From NCBI GenBank assembly GCA_963995525.1, contig OZ023207.1:6529690-6593689 (forward strand): a stretch of 64,000 nucleotides of DNA, given 5' to 3'. The notes under the pieces were generated by a model, which was not told the DNA's origin, did no database searches, and was given only the letters and a program-made list of their open reading frames with translations. Position 1 is the stretch's first letter, and the number at the start of each line of letters is the position of its first letter. Of the stretch, positions 22,741 to 37,014 are shown in pieces. This DNA comes from Escarpia spicata. Taxonomy: Eukaryota > Annelida > Polychaeta > Sabellida > Siboglinidae. A program made the translations under genes and the position numbers.

Positions 22741-25350
22741 ACAGTGCACATAACGCACGTATTAATGTTAAGTTACGTTGCATTGATTGTACAGACAATT
22801 TAATAATAGGCTGTGTTATACATCTAATAATGCTGTACGATTGTTTATATATCGGTCAATTTGTTTATACAAACTGGATAGATCAAACCGTAAAATAAAA
22901 CTGTTGTTTAACTCTAACATTTAATTGTAACATTTCTTTCATTTTCTGATTGCCAACACGGTGCAGTTCATAGGCATAAAAATTGTGAACACCACTTCAA
23001 CCACTTTTGTGTGGCATCCGCCTGAAAATCCTATAGGTTTAAACACGTTTTTGTGATGACGGTTACGACACCCGCCACATTTGCTAACAAAACACGCTGT
23101 TTTGTTCTGAATATTCATACAATGAAATGTTCTAATGCTCTCTGACTGCTACCAATACTATTACGTTTGGATAAAAGCATACAACAGAACGGGCTAATTT
23201 CGCTCCCGTGACTAATACTCAACTAAAAATGATAACATGTTTTGCATGAAATACCATTCGCTATATCTTTTTAATGGATATCCAAAAAGCACTATTGCTT
23301 ATATATATACTGCTTGATGTATACCAAAAAATGTCACTATAATTCGTCAATATATGTGAAAACAACGGAACCGCTGTAGAACGTTCCATTTGGATTTTGT
23401 AATAAAAGTGACTACCTCATACAACACTAACAACATCTTTATAAAACACGGTTCCAATATATTTTCAACCGTGTGATATGGCCGAATTTTCTTTAGTATC
23501 AGCACTGGGCTTCGAAGGGTTTGGAAGTCAACAACAAATGCTTTGCGGCTTTTCTATAGTCTGCATTTACAGGTCACATGATAGCGTGAAATGCTGGAGA
23601 AACAAGTCTTCGGCCATCTGAATGGCAAGATATGACGGGTAGATTCGGATTGTCATTTCTATGTGGCGTGCCCCGAAAAATCCGATTTCTTTCAACACCT
23701 GTTAGTGATGTCCAGTTGCATAGTCTTGTTAAATCTTGTTAAATAAAAAAGTAAATTTGGAATGTGTTAGAATTCGTCCACTACTATTATCTTTGGTAAA
23801 ACAATACATAATGAAGTGGTTGTTCTTGCTTTCACGATTTATACTCCATTCCTAATGTTAGCACATTTTCTGCACTATGCATTTTACTCAAACAAGACCA
23901 AACACCATTTTCAATATATGATTAATAGGTAATGGAAAATACCTATTGTTTATCAAACATTTTGCCTAAAGTATGTACAAGACATACTTATAATGTTAAC
24001 ATTCATCGGTGTAAGTGCATCATTTTGATGTAATAAACATGCTTATTTCATTGGTTGAACAGTACTAACAACATACTATAGAATATTTATGTCTTCCATT
24101 TGCCAATATATCAACACCATATCTTCATACATGCCCACTTGGTACTTTCTGTTGGGTTTTCTTAACATAGGTACTGAAGAATGTTGAAGACAACACCAAC
24201 TTATTCATGATTTCAGTGAAGTCGCCATACGCAGGCCACAAAATACCTCAACGTTTTCAAGAAAGACGTTCTCGACACTCTGAGTGGGGAGATGTGCATA
24301 TATGTTGGTGGCTACACTGATATTTCTTATCACTGCAGTTCAGACAACATGGTAGTTGTTCTTCCCAAGTCCTGTTTCAAACAACTGCTTTGGCTCAAAG
24401 ACAGAGCTCCATGCCGCACTGAAACCTGCTGCATACATACTTGAAATCCATCCATTTTTTATTTTAAAAACTTTAACAAAATTCAACAGTTGGTTTCTCT
24501 TTTTAAAAAGTGAAATTTGTTTTGATAGTTTGCATTATCATTCCCAAGAGAGACATATACTTGTTCCCATAATTGAAAACCAAAATCAGTATTTAGTACA
24601 TATGAAACATCATACAAAAATAAAATATATATCATCAAATTCAAATACAATTTTTTTTATTAGCTAATTCAATGTAGCACATACGCTGAATATACCATGG
24701 AAGCCTCTTGAACCATTTTTGTTGCAAGCATTTCCATGGTATATTTGCATTATTGACACGCATCTTTATTACGACATGCGTATTTTGATGCATGTTAATA
24801 GGGTACCACATGCCAATATTCTTAATATATTTGACAGTTTTATATACTATTGTGTGTGTACCTCATTCATGCGTATTATTCAAAATAATAGTCAAATATT
24901 GATTTGTACAATATTGTTTTTTGAAAAGATACTGATACTTTACTTCGAAAAATTACTAATGCTAAACCAAGGACTATTTTTAAACACAACAGCTATGGTA
25001 ATTACGTACCCCTAAGGGACACATATCTACACAATAACATCCGTATTACGTTATATATACGCATATTCCACAATATCCATATATCATGATAAACGGCGAT
25101 GTCGTAATAAACATTGAAGTGTTTTTGCTATATAATTGAGATAATTGGCATATATTATAATACATATGCGGGAAGATTTGTATTACTTGACTTCGTATAG
25201 CATAACTGAATTGGTACTTGTTACAAATATTATGAGAAGGAGACAGTTTAGGAGAAACCGGATGTCGTAATAAACATTTCTTAATAGGGTCGCAACATTT
25301 ATGTGATTCCAAACACGTCTGGTGGTTTTTTGGTTGGAAGTAGTAAAGAA
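22741..25350. other. AT-rich non-coding DNA
   Basis: No convincing coding region, RNA gene or repeat family recognised over 2.6 kb. Open frames at 24356 and 24719 look like chance AT-rich frames. Confidence 0.45.
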
Positions 25351-25352
25351 AA

Positions 25353-25537
<185 letters not shown>

Positions 25538-25577
25538 CCATCCCCTGTACCACAGGAACATTAAGTCCTGATAATAG

Positions 25578-26527
25578 AAACATCGGAACAATTTGAAGTG
25601 GAAGTAGGACTCAGACAGGGAAATGCCTTGAGTCCCCTACTTTTCATTATGGTGATGAACTTGATCAGTGGAAAGATATCGGAGCAGGAAGAACTTAAGA
25701 AGATACTGTATGCAGACGACCTAGCAGTGGTGGCTGATAACAAAGAGGAATTACAGAAAGCTTTGCAAGAATGGATTGACACCTTCAGAAAACACGGCCT
25801 CCGAATGAATCTGGAGAAGACTGAAGTAATGTGGATAGGAGAACAGGAGGTAGATCTGCAAGTAGTTATTGACGGAAAGACCATTAAACAAGTGAACAGC
25901 TTTGTATACCTGGGCGGTGCAGTGAGTGAGGATGGAAGGAGTAATAAAGAAATACAGAGGAGGGTGCAAGCAGGAGCAGCAGCATGGAAGAGGGTATTAT
26001 GTGGGACAGAAAACTGAAGAAACAACTGAAAGGAAAAGTGTTGGAAGCCTGCGTTGTACCAGCCTGTATATATGGGTTGGGAACACTGCCACTGACAGAG
26101 AGACAGGAGGAGAAACTACAGGTGGCATAAAACAACTGGGTCAGAAGAATATGTAGAGTAACACGAGAGGACAGAAGGAAGATGGAGGAATTGAGAGAGG
26201 AGATTGGAATGAAAAAACACCTAAAGAGGAAAGTAGCCTGTAACAGAATGAGATGGGCGGGACATGTACATAGAATGGGTGAAGACAGACTGGCGAAAAG
26301 AGCATGGAAAGTAGAAGAGGGTGGCAGACGAAGGAGAGGAAGACCAAGGCTGATATGGAACGACAGCATAAAACGAGACCTGGGGAGGGCTGGCGTGAAC
26401 AGCCATGAATGGATGGCAATTGCTGACGAGAGAGAGAGGTGGAAAGAACTGACAAGAAAAGTAGAAGAAGCTACCAAGTGACGTGGACCCCACCCCGCAA
26501 GGGAGCAAGGGGAAGAAGAAGAAGAAT
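25578..26527 (+). mobile_element. 5'-truncated non-LTR element (RTE-like RT end)
   Basis: 25578-26017 encodes FEVEVGLRQGNALSPLLFIMVMN, ILYADDLAVVADN (catalytic YADD intact), GLRMNLEKTEVM and SFVYLGGAVSEDG. 26182-26481 encodes the conserved C-terminal end (RMRWAGHVHRM, RRRGRPRLIW, EWMAIADERERW). The region between is out of frame with stops. The end is (GAA)n at about 26509-26524, a simple-repeat tail. The pattern fits RTE-like elements. It is inactive: 5' truncated and frameshifted. Confidence 0.85.
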
Positions 26528-26529
26528 AG

Positions 26530-27660
<1,131 letters not shown>

Positions 27661-27689
27661 ATATTTACAACAATAGTATATTTAACTAT

Positions 27690-28381
27690 GATAGTCGCGA
27701 GAAACGACAGTTTGTCACACTGGCTGAATCTAACTACGAATGAAGTGCTGTGACCTGAAACATTTTTCTTACTACGTCAAGACATGAAATATACATTGAG
27801 CAGTTGGTCTTCATCCAGGGGTATGCTACCCTTAAATACTTACCGTGACCAATTGGCACGTGGAAACGTGAGGTATGTCACTATTTGATTGCCTTTCTCC
27901 GATCATCGCTCGCTTCCAGCCAACGACACTTAGTATGGCAACTGTCAACAGGATATCCACATGGCCTCGTTCTGAGTGCCATTTAGGTCACGTGTGACTA
28001 TTGTAAATGGAATGTGGGTATACATGCGCGGGATATGCGCGTGTTCCAGCCACAGTTCCGGTGAGGCGTATTAGAAGGATCAGATCGATACAACGTAACA
28101 GCATTCATACATCATAACTGTCACGATCTTCGCGTGTTTCTGTGCCACTTGCAACTTGCTCCAGTTGGTACACTGCATGACGGCGTTTATTAAAAATCGT
28201 ACACGTGTCAGGAAGACATGAATTCAAATCAGCAGATGCGAATACAGCGGCAGGTTTTCGCCAATTAACGCACGCTAGTGTAAATAATAATGTCTAAGGG
28301 AATATTATGCATTCTTTCTGTACAACTGTTGGTCGAAGGGAGAGGAAGTGCTCCGTTAGACGATCATATCTTTTGTGAAAT
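27690..28381 (+). repeat. Upstream block of GPCR C (paralog of 11748-12447)
   Basis: Matches the 5' flank of copy A over about 690 bp. Just before the gene, about 20 bases including the TATATAA are missing: copy A has two GTCTA-type words bracketing the TATA, and here one GTCTAAGG remains. Confidence 0.9.
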
Positions 28382-29065
28382 ATGGATGCAAGCGAATTGT
28401 ATGAATACAAACCAATTGCTATCAGTATAATGATCGTCATGAATGTACTACTGAACGCGCTCGGGATCGCTGTCATCGCCAGATATCCACAGCTGCGCGA
28501 AGATCGCACGACGCTCTTCATGTTTTCGCTCACGCTGTCCGATTTCGCCAACGGTTGTACGGCGATGCCCACCAGCGCTGCCTCGTGCTCCAGCGCGACG
28601 CCAAATGTACGGTACGACACACGACATTTTCCAAAGATTCATGCCTTCTTATCGGTTTGGTTCACTGTCACCTTAATATACAGTTTCTGCAGAGTGACAG
28701 TGTGCAAGATGGTCGCCCTAACGAATCCGCTCCGCTATGAACAAATCTTCACTCGAAATCGATGCTACTTCATAATTTGCGGACTATGGTTGATCAAGGC
28801 GTTGATGGAGACAATAGTAGCTTATTTTGTTGAATCGTGGAATGTTTTTATATGTATGTACGATGTTACCATTTATGAAGGTAATGTTGGTGTGCTTCTT
28901 TTAGCACTTGTTGTCGCGATTGTGATGCCTGCTGTCCGTCTCGATTACTCGACTACACGAATATTTAGTTTGATTATCCGAAACTCTAGCCACTGCACCA
29001 TTGCGCTCCACTATTTGTACATGTGCAAGCTACACAAAATTACATATTTGACAGAGAGCACGTAA
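28382..29065 (+). pseudogene. Truncated GPCR, TM1-TM5 (copy C)
   Basis: The 227-codon frame starts MDASELYEYK exactly like copy A and holds TM1-TM5 (N25, LSDF with Asp54, CKM at the DRY site, NPLRYEQ, W in TM4, P in TM5). After about residue 205 (TTRIFSLIIR) homology stops, and 20-odd unrelated residues precede a stop. TM6 and TM7 are missing, and an inverted GPCR pseudogene begins at once on the other strand. A 5-TM product would not be expected to signal. Most likely a pseudogene; a regulatory truncated receptor cannot be excluded. Confidence 0.85.
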
Positions 29066-29830
29066 CATTTCTGCCGTTTTATCACGGACATATCGAAACA
29101 CGACTAAATAGATGAGACTGTATATAAACGTCTTGTTCACACATCCAAACGGCTACAAACTTATACCACGAAGGCACCCGATTTGCTAACTGCATCAAGC
29201 CAACAATATATTGTCAAAATATGGTATCTTCAACACGATAAACCCAAAGCACACAATCTTCCAGAACGAACCGATTTCAAAGCCAAAGATGGGACGATTG
29301 AGACATTGCTGGTCCTCCGATCGAATTCGCCTGTACTGTAATTTTACTGTGCGTTTGAAGAATCGCTCGGAATATTCGTGTTGTCGCGTAAACGAATCAA
29401 AATCGCGACAATATAAGAACTACTAGTATTATGCCAACATTACCGTTAGAAACGGTCACCCGGTTTCGAGTGAGGACTTGTTAATAGCGGAACGGACTCG
29501 TTATGGCGACCATCTTGCACACGGTCACCCAGCAGAAGCTTTACATTGACGTGACGCTAAACCTCACCGAGAAGTCGGTGTGAATCTTTGGCAGGAAAGT
29601 ATTCTCGTGACATACATTCGGCATCGCGCTGGAACTGATGGGCATCGCCGTATAACCGTTGGCGAGATCAGAGAGCGTGAGCGAGAACATGAAGAGCGTC
29701 GTGCGATCTTCGCGCAGTTGTGGATATCTGGCGATGACAGCGATCGCGAGTGCGTTCGTGACGATCACTGTACTGGTGACAATAGATTTGTTGTCGTTCA
29801 AATCGTTTACGTCCTTTTTGAAATGCCCAG
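29050..29830 (-). pseudogene. Inverted GPCR pseudogene
   Basis: On the minus strand 29541-29801 encodes TM1-TM3 start (IARYPQLREDRTTLFMFSLTLSDLANG, ENTFLPKIH as in copy D). Reading on, CWVTVCKM and RY*Q follow at about 29520-29450, then TM4 is deleted. Traces of loop 3 (IVPSLALKSVRSG) and of the C-tail (FRYVRDKTAEML in a shifted frame, about 29060-29105) follow. Several stops and frameshifts are present. It lies tail-to-tail with the truncated copy C. Confidence 0.88.
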
Positions 29831-30440
29831 TAAAGCAACTTCCCGTTCTCTACCGAATGAATCGCGGTTTCAATGATTTTATGATACTGTTGTCAACCCG
29901 CTGCGTCCACGGCTTGATCAACCTGACTATGGGATTGTTGTTCATCACAAAATCGCAGCATTTGTTGATGAAATTCTGTTTTCGCCATCATCATCATCAT
30001 AACATACATACTCATAATAGTTATGTTGCTGTTTCATATGGCATACTATATAATTGTGATTATGTGATATGTTATTCTTTTTTGCATTACTGCACGTTGC
30101 GTAAGACGGTAATAAATTTATTTAAATAAGGGATTACAAGCAAGATCATAGTCATTGATGATATATGATGCTATGTGTGTGTTATGTTTATTATCATCAA
30201 AATAATAACATTATTCATTCATTCAATCATCCATTTGACCGACACGAACTTTCCATTGATTATTCTGCCGCATTTTGTGGGTTGCCTGGAATTGGGGAAA
30301 CTCTTACAGAAAGAATAATACCTAGAGAGTCGATATGACAAATTCAGACATATGGAGGACAATTGTAATAACAATTTAAAATATCAAAATATATAAATCA
30401 ATAAAACAATAATTAAACAGATATATACAAATAATAATGA
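29831..30440. other. Non-coding, (CAT)n near 29985-30003
   Basis: Short CAT trinucleotide run and AT-rich DNA. No gene recognised. Confidence 0.45.
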
Positions 30441-31400
30441 ATCATAAACAATAACTAAAATCCATAACTCTACCTCTTCTCTTGACTGCCTCGATCTTGT
30501 CAATGTTGCGCTGTGTGTAGGGGTTCCAGACTGTTCAGGCACACTCCAGTATGGAAAGAACGATATGTTGTTGATGTGCCGATCCAGCTGAGATCTCTGC
30601 AATGGTCCTGTTGCGCGTGACAGGCAGAGTCGTACATTTCCCGTGGTGGAAGGCCACGTCCCAGTATTCACACAGGTTTCCAGTCGCTGGAAGTCAAATT
30701 GTAGCTGCGGAGGCGGAGAGGCGATAGACAGAGGTGCCTTAGCAAATAAGCGTGACAGCGAGATGGGTTGCTCTAGGAGGTCGTTCATGTAGGCCAGGAA
30801 CAGTGTTGCGCTGATGACTGTGGTACTCTTAAGCGCACACTGACGAAGCCTGAGGTAGCATCGTTAACTACCACTGCATGCCGCCGCCGATTCATGAGGA
30901 AGGCCATGATCCACCGGTTTACCTTGCCATGGACTCCATAGTGGTGTAACATATGAAGAACGAGACTGTAGGTAACCCGGTTGAAGACTTTTGCAAAGAT
31001 CATTTTCATGATGTCATCTTGGTGGTCTTGTTCCATGCCATTGCTGAGTTCTTCCGTGAAGTCCAATAATTGGGTTTTGCAGGATCCTAATTTGCGGAAG
31101 CCATGTTGTTAGGCCTGAGGATACCACAGCTCGTCAGGTAGGTCATGAGAGCGCTGCGATGACATGTTCAAGAATCGTACATGAAACGCTCGTGTCGGTA
31201 ATCTTCTGGGTCAAATTGCCCACCTTTCTTTAAAAAACCATGCGTAATTTTAGCATAGCTCCAGTCCAATGGTACAACATATGTGTTGATAAAGGACTGG
31301 AAGATGGTGGTCAAGAGCGGAACAAGTTCTTTGAGGACCCATGGCCTGATGTGATCCGGGCCGAAGGCCTTGATGAGATCTACATAGGAGATCATCATGT
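30440..31400 (-). pseudogene. Non-LTR reverse transcriptase remnant
   Basis: On the minus strand, 31168-31398 has GPDHIRPWVLKELVPLLTTI and VVPLDWSYAKITHGFLKKG (the DGI...LK and W..A.V.P..KKG blocks of RT). 30785-31066 has FAKVFNRV, a degraded motif A, and MLHHYGVHGKVNRWI with VRLRVPQSS. 30384-30788 has MNDL and LFAK where the catalytic FADD should be, plus C-terminal traces. Frames change and the catalytic Asp pair is lost. Confidence 0.8.
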
Positions 31401-31417
31401 AGATGCTCTACTCTGAG

Positions 31418-31562
31418 ATCTTTCCTTGATCTCTACCACCTAACTAATATCTCCTTGATCTCTACCACCCAACTAATATCTCATTGATCTCTACCACCTA
31501 ATTAATATCGCCTTGATCTTTACCACCTAACTAATTTATCTTCGACCTCTACAAATAATTAA
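31418..31562. repeat. 29-bp minisatellite, about 5 copies
   Basis: CTCTACCACC recurs at about 31431, 31460, 31489, 31518 and, decayed, 31547: a constant 29-bp period with intervening TAACTAATATCTCCTTGAT. Confidence 0.9.
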
Positions 31563-33301
31563 TCTCTGCTTGACGACACACTGTTGTCGCCTAACCTTGC
31601 GTACTCAGAATCATTTCCCGTAGTATCCAGGAATAGTGGAACTGGATTTGTCTGCTAATTCACACACTTCAATTTACCTTGTTCGATCTGTCGTTGGTTG
31701 ACTTTGAGTAACGCTTGTTATATGCTTGATTGCTGTAACATGTGTGGTCAAATGGCCTCGGCAGAATATTGAGTGGAATTTAACACTATGGTTTAAGGTT
31801 CAAATCCCATAAGTGGGAATGCATAACTTTCTGTTCAGGTGTGTTATGCTAGTAACTGAATTACGTTATCAATAAATTAAATAACACTTGGCTTGAAATT
31901 AATATAAATGTAATGTATTAATTGGCTGAAAACCAGATTATAAGTGTATAAAATAAAATGGGTGGGAAGGGGAACTTACACCCCTCCATTACATTCTCCT
32001 CACCGCCGTACTAAGGGCGTCAACTATGAACACACATACATGTGTATGTGTGTGCGTGCGTGTGCGTTTGTTTACTTATTTATTTATATATTATATTCAA
32101 AAACATGCACGCCGAACAAAGCGGCACCATTCAGTCGTTTAAATGTGTTAACATCGTCGGTATTGGTTTTTAGTAATTAAATTGGGTGCAAGTCGGCAAA
32201 ACACTCAGAAAGAGTTTTACGTTTTTTTCTATAAACGTAACGACCTTCAAAAAGCACCCCGCTGTTATCTGCAGGGTTACATTCATCACAGACGTCGGAA
32301 CGTGGTGAATATTGGAGGCTTAACCTCGGCATTAGCTCTTCACTGCAGGCGGTCACGACATTGGAAGAGGGGAGGAAGGTGGTGTTGGAGCTTTGTCATT
32401 GTGGACGAGATGTTAATATTTGAGATTTTTCGCGGTTCGATGGGATTGTGTTGTATGTTTTGGGATTATCCACGATATTATGCAGCTGGAAGTAGCTGCT
32501 CGGATGAAGGGAAGGGTTGTTGTTGTTGCTGTTGTTGTTGTTGTCGAGTATATTTTGGAACCTCCACCAGCACCTCCCGTAGCGCTGTCTAAACTTGTCA
32601 ACAATATTCACAAAATATTGGAGGCTGAGCCCTTTAGTTTATATACTGGGCTCTCAGACACTCCAAGCTCCCCACCCCATTGGTGTCGATGAAAACATCG
32701 ATAAGAGCTACGAATGACGCTTTATTTGCTTGTTTCATAAACCCTCTAGTTTAACGTATGCCGACAATATGGTGTTTTGAAATTGTTTTAATGTGACATA
32801 TGAACCACATATATTATTTCGAGGCGTGTAAAATAACACTGATGTACCGAACAACAGCGACAAAATTATATAGTAGAATGCATACCCATAACAAAATAGT
32901 TGCTTCTACGTGAAATAAATGTAACCTATTAAAACTAACTCGACTGGCAACTATGAAATCATAGTCCTTAATAGTAAATAAGGATTGTGAGCGTGTGGTG
33001 ACAAATATAACGTTGAAAGGTACATCTGCTGAAGAAACTATTAAATGTTAATCGCATTTAACTGGACAAAATGTACCAAGTAAAATAATAATGATTGTAA
33101 TGATAGAAACTGGATACCGCATATATTCCCAATCAAAAACTTAAGAACATGTTTCAAAAAACTCAGTTTCGGTAAATCATTTATCGGTTAGCTTAACTAG
33201 TCATCGAGGTTATGTTCGGTTTTATTCGGAATCGACATCCACAAGTCTGTGAAATCCTAAAAATTACCCGAGTATTGAAATAACAACACACTAGCGCGCA
33301 C

Positions 33302-33303
<2 letters not shown>
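31563..33303. other. Non-coding, (GTT)n at 32517-32543
   Basis: No recognised gene. The plus frame at 32182-32592 contains a poly-Cys run coded by the TTG/TGT repeat and shows no domain. Confidence 0.4.
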
Positions 33304-33358
<55 letters not shown>

Positions 33359-33445
33359 TATGAATACTTCAAGGGTAATAATACCTCACTTCCAAACCAC
33401 AGATAACTACCAATCATAGATAACTACCAATCATAATAAGCAAAT
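33304..33445 (-). repeat. (CA)n plus fragment of the 3063-4540 insertion family
   Basis: 33304-33356 is a CA run. 33357-33445 is the reverse complement of about 3695-3782 with only a few mismatches (ATGAATACTTCAAGG, AATAATACCTCACTTC, ACTACCAATCATA repeated twice, AATAAGCAAATAA). In both places the same sequence abuts a TG/CA array. Confidence 0.88.
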
Positions 33446-33449
33446 AATA

Positions 33450-33806
33450 TGCATACATACATACATACATACATAGCAACATACATACATACATGCATAC
33501 AAGCATACATACATACATGCATGCATACATACATACATACATACATACATGGATACATACATATATGTATACATACATGCATACATACATACATACATAG
33601 AAACAGACATACATACATTAATACATACATACATGCATGCATACATGCATACATGCACACTTGCACACATGCACACACGCACACATGTACACACGCACAC
33701 ACGCACACACGCACGCACGCACGCACTCACGCACACGCACACGCACACGCACACGCACACGCACACGCTCACGCTCACGCTCACGCGCACACTCACACAC
33801 ACACAC
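33450..33806. repeat. (ACAT)n/(GCAC)n/(CACG)n microsatellite
   Basis: Tetranucleotide ACAT with GCAT variants, changing to ACGC- and CACGCT-type repeats. All frames in it are low-complexity artefacts. Confidence 0.95.
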
Positions 33807-33809
33807 GCT

Positions 33810-34392
33810 GTAGTCCAACCGGACTTTATTTGCTGTCACTGGGATAATACAGCCAGCAAGCACGCAATTATGGCTACTCTATGAGAGGCGAACATTATTT
33901 CCGTACAGATAATTATAGGAAATTATCTGCGATGATAGACTACTTCAACGACGAAGCTTGCATAAAAATCAACTTAGGCGCGCACCGGGGGGCAGAAATA
34001 AACGAATACATGATCTATAACGTACTTAGCGCTGTGTGTGAGGCGGCGACATTGGCGACTGCAGTGGCCATTCCACGATTGATGAGTCCTTTTGAAACGT
34101 GCCAAGACCTAAGCTGGGATATTTCGTTCAAATGAATAGCGTGGAATTAAATCCATTCATGTTTGTCACAGCGTATCGCATTCCAGGGGCGTTGTTGCTT
34201 CACTTCTTTGAGTGCACGGGTCGTATATACGAAGATGATATGGTGGGAACGACGAAGAACTCACGTAAATTGGCCAACAAGTGACGGTGTGGCGTAATAT
34301 CTACGGCGATGCCATCTACGCTGCTTCTGGTACTGTTGTTTGAAATGAGTTGACGTGCGTCGTAGGAAAATAACACTTGAAGTGCAGTATAT
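33810..34392 (+). other. 5' flank of GPCR D
   Basis: No homology to the 5' blocks of copies A and C noticed. An ATAT-rich stretch (GTATATATGG) lies directly at the start codon. No clear TATA at the right distance. Confidence 0.4.
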
Positions 34393-35322
34393 ATGGATAT
34401 AATGGATTTCGACCACTTCAGACCTATTGTCATCAGTGGAACGATCGTCATGAATATAATACTGAACTCACTCGCGATCGCTGTCATCGTCAGATATCCA
34501 AAACTGCGTGAAGATCGCACGACGCTCTTCATGTTCTCGCTCACGCTATCAGATCTCGCCAACGGCTGTATGGCGATGCCGATCAGCGCTGCCGTGTGCT
34601 CTAGTGCAACGCCGAACGTACGTCACGAAAATACCTTCCTGCCAAAGATACACGCCGTCTTCTCGGTGTGGTTTAGCGTCACCTCAATGTACAGTCTCTG
34701 CTGGGTGACCGTGTGCAAGATGATCGCCATAACGAATCCGCTCCGCTATGAACAAGTCGTCACTCGAAATCGTTGCTACTTCACGATATGCGGACTATGG
34801 TTGACAGGAGCGCTGATGGGCGCGATAGTGGCATATTTTGCTGTAGCGTGGAATTTTAGAGTGTGCATATACAAAGTGAAAATATCAAAAGACGCTGCTG
34901 GTGTATTAGTTTTGGTTGGTATAGTCGCTATTTTGGTCCCCGTTGTTGGCCTCGTTTACTCGACTTCGCGAATATTCTTAGCGATATTTCGCACTCACCG
35001 ACAAATTACAACGCAGGTTAATTCGATCGGAGGAGCGAGTGGCGACAATGCAACCGTCCCTTCTTCTGCTTTGAAGGCAATTCAGTCTGGAAGAAACGTG
35101 CTGATTGTGTGCTTGGCACTTGTCGTGTTGACGATTCCATATCTCGTCCAGGCTTCAATTGGAATGTTGAGGATGGACAAGCATTTGCCATCGTGGTTTG
35201 AGTTTTTAGCGACAAGGGTCTTTTTGAGCAATTCATTCGTTAACAGTCTCATATATATACTCGTATTTCGAACTGTTCGTAAAAAAACGGCACACATGTT
35301 ACGTGCTGTTTGTAAAATGTGA
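34393..35322 (+). CDS. Rhodopsin-family GPCR, single exon (copy D)
   Basis: 309 residues, intact. TM segments are at about 10-34, 45-68, 86-112, 128-150, 167-196, 232-256 and 268-293. Conserved class A residues are Asn25, Asp54, Trp136, Pro183 and Pro249. Departures are CKM (108-110) for DRY, VVLTIP for CWxP, and NSLIY (284-288) for NPxxY. No Cys sits at the usual TM3 start; Cys69 (TM2 end) and Cys158 (loop 2) could pair instead, and copy A lacks the first (Trp). The intracellular third loop is short (about 35 residues) and the tail is about 16 residues. Start chosen at MDIMDF, collinear with copies A and C. Membrane receptor of unknown ligand; roughly two-thirds identical to copy A by eye. 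Confidence 0.9.
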   Translation: MDIMDFDHFRPIVISGTIVMNIILNSLAIAVIVRYPKLREDRTTLFMFSLTLSDLANGCMAMPISAAVCSSATPNVRHENTFLPKIHAVFSVWFSVTSMYSLCWVTVCKMIAITNPLRYEQVVTRNRCYFTICGLWLTGALMGAIVAYFAVAWNFRVCIYKVKISKDAAGVLVLVGIVAILVPVVGLVYSTSRIFLAIFRTHRQITTQVNSIGGASGDNATVPSSALKAIQSGRNVLIVCLALVVLTIPYLVQASIGMLRMDKHLPSWFEFLATRVFLSNSFVNSLIYILVFRTVRKKTAHMLRAVCKM

Positions 35323-35348
35323 GCTGTTCCGTAGCTTAGTATGATGTT

Positions 35349-35369
35349 AATAAAAGTTATTTCAATAAA
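35349..35369 (+). terminator. Polyadenylation signals of GPCR D
   Basis: AATAAA at 35349-35354 and again at 35364-35369, 27 and 42 bp after the stop codon. Confidence 0.55.
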
Positions 35370-35374
35370 AATTA

Positions 35375-36110
35375 TTTACACTTCAACTTAAATACGTTCA
35401 CAAACATCTACATTATTACAGATTACACCATCATGACACTCGGAAATCTAAGAAATATACATACTGCCAGAACTAAACACGAATTTGCAAAACGATGTCT
35501 TAAATATAATTTGCCATATATTATAACCGACACTCCTGAAATAGTGAAAGAAAATATATATACTCATAGCCTGCGAGGCTTTGCAATTTACGCTAAAGCT
35601 TTCTCCTGAAAAAATACAATGATACATGTTCACTTCTAAATCGTTATTCATGTCATCAAAATCATTACTGTTTATTGTTCATAAATGGGCCAACAAATTA
35701 CTAGTCAAATAATGCAGAGTTTTTATTATATCAGTTGCTATAAAGACAATTTACTGCCACATACAAATCACACGATTGCATAATTTAGATTTACACAACT
35801 TTAAAGGCGATCATATATTTAAATAGATTTGTCTTGACTGTGATGGCTCTTGTAATAGCGACAATATGTCTTAATTGGAGCCATCGACCCCCTATTTATC
35901 TAAAAATGTAAAGGTGATTTTATGTTTATTAATTACTATACATCTTTCAAAAATCGTATATACACGCATTAATATGTATGCATATATATTTTATTTGTGT
36001 AAATGTATATACCATGCTTATTGTGTGAATATTTGTTATATTTTGGGGTCAAGATTTTTGTTCTTGTTCTTATTCTGCATGCTCTTGCTTCTAGAATTTG
36101 TCTCTATAGG
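35375..36110. other. Non-coding, no recognised feature
   Basis: AT-rich spacer between GPCR D and the retroelement fragment at 36114. Confidence 0.45.
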
Positions 36111-36113
36111 TCT

Positions 36114-36524
<411 letters not shown>

Positions 36525-36699
36525 TTGTATATTTTGTTTAACGCGATAGTTTTTTCATAAAGTCATGGCAATGTTTCGAATGCAAAACATGATTTCGAAA
36601 TAATAATATTTCAGTCAACACATAATACACGCAATACGTTCACACAAGAGACATCCGTATTGTAATATTGTCAAACAGTTAAACAAATGTTCTTTTTAG

Positions 36700-36997
36700 T
36701 CACTCAATCTGCACCTTACAATAACAATAGGCCCTCAAATGCGGCAACTCGTCCATGACACAATGTGGCTGATTCCCGTAGCGATTAGTTCGGCTGATGT
36801 CCGTATCTTTTACGTGGAACTTGTTCTCGGCTATTGTGTGCGTAATTGTCGCCTCGTACTTCGCCGCTCCTGGCATCGTTGTTATGGTAACCTGATACAT
36901 GACGTCAGAGACGGTCATGTTATCTGACATATCAGGAATATATCCGTCATGGTCTGCCGCTTTCTTGAACTTCAACAAGCTTTCGTTTGGCTCATAC
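36700..36997 (-). CDS. DUF229 gene exon 4 (C-terminus)
   Basis: Starts after AATAG at 36998 with one base completing an Arg codon, then YEPNESLLKFKKAADHDGYIP, YQVTITTMPGAAKYEATITH, ISRTNRYGNQPHC and LRAYCYCKVQIE stop. These are the final blocks of DUF229 proteins, including the terminal Cys motif. It sits 12.4 kb from exon 3 but matches in strand, order and phase. Confidence 0.87.
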
Positions 36998-37014
36998 CTA
37001 TTGGGAGATAACAC

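Noticed and set aside
32182..32592. 136-codon ORF with poly-Cys run
   Set aside because: The Cys run comes from a trinucleotide repeat. No recognisable domain on either side.
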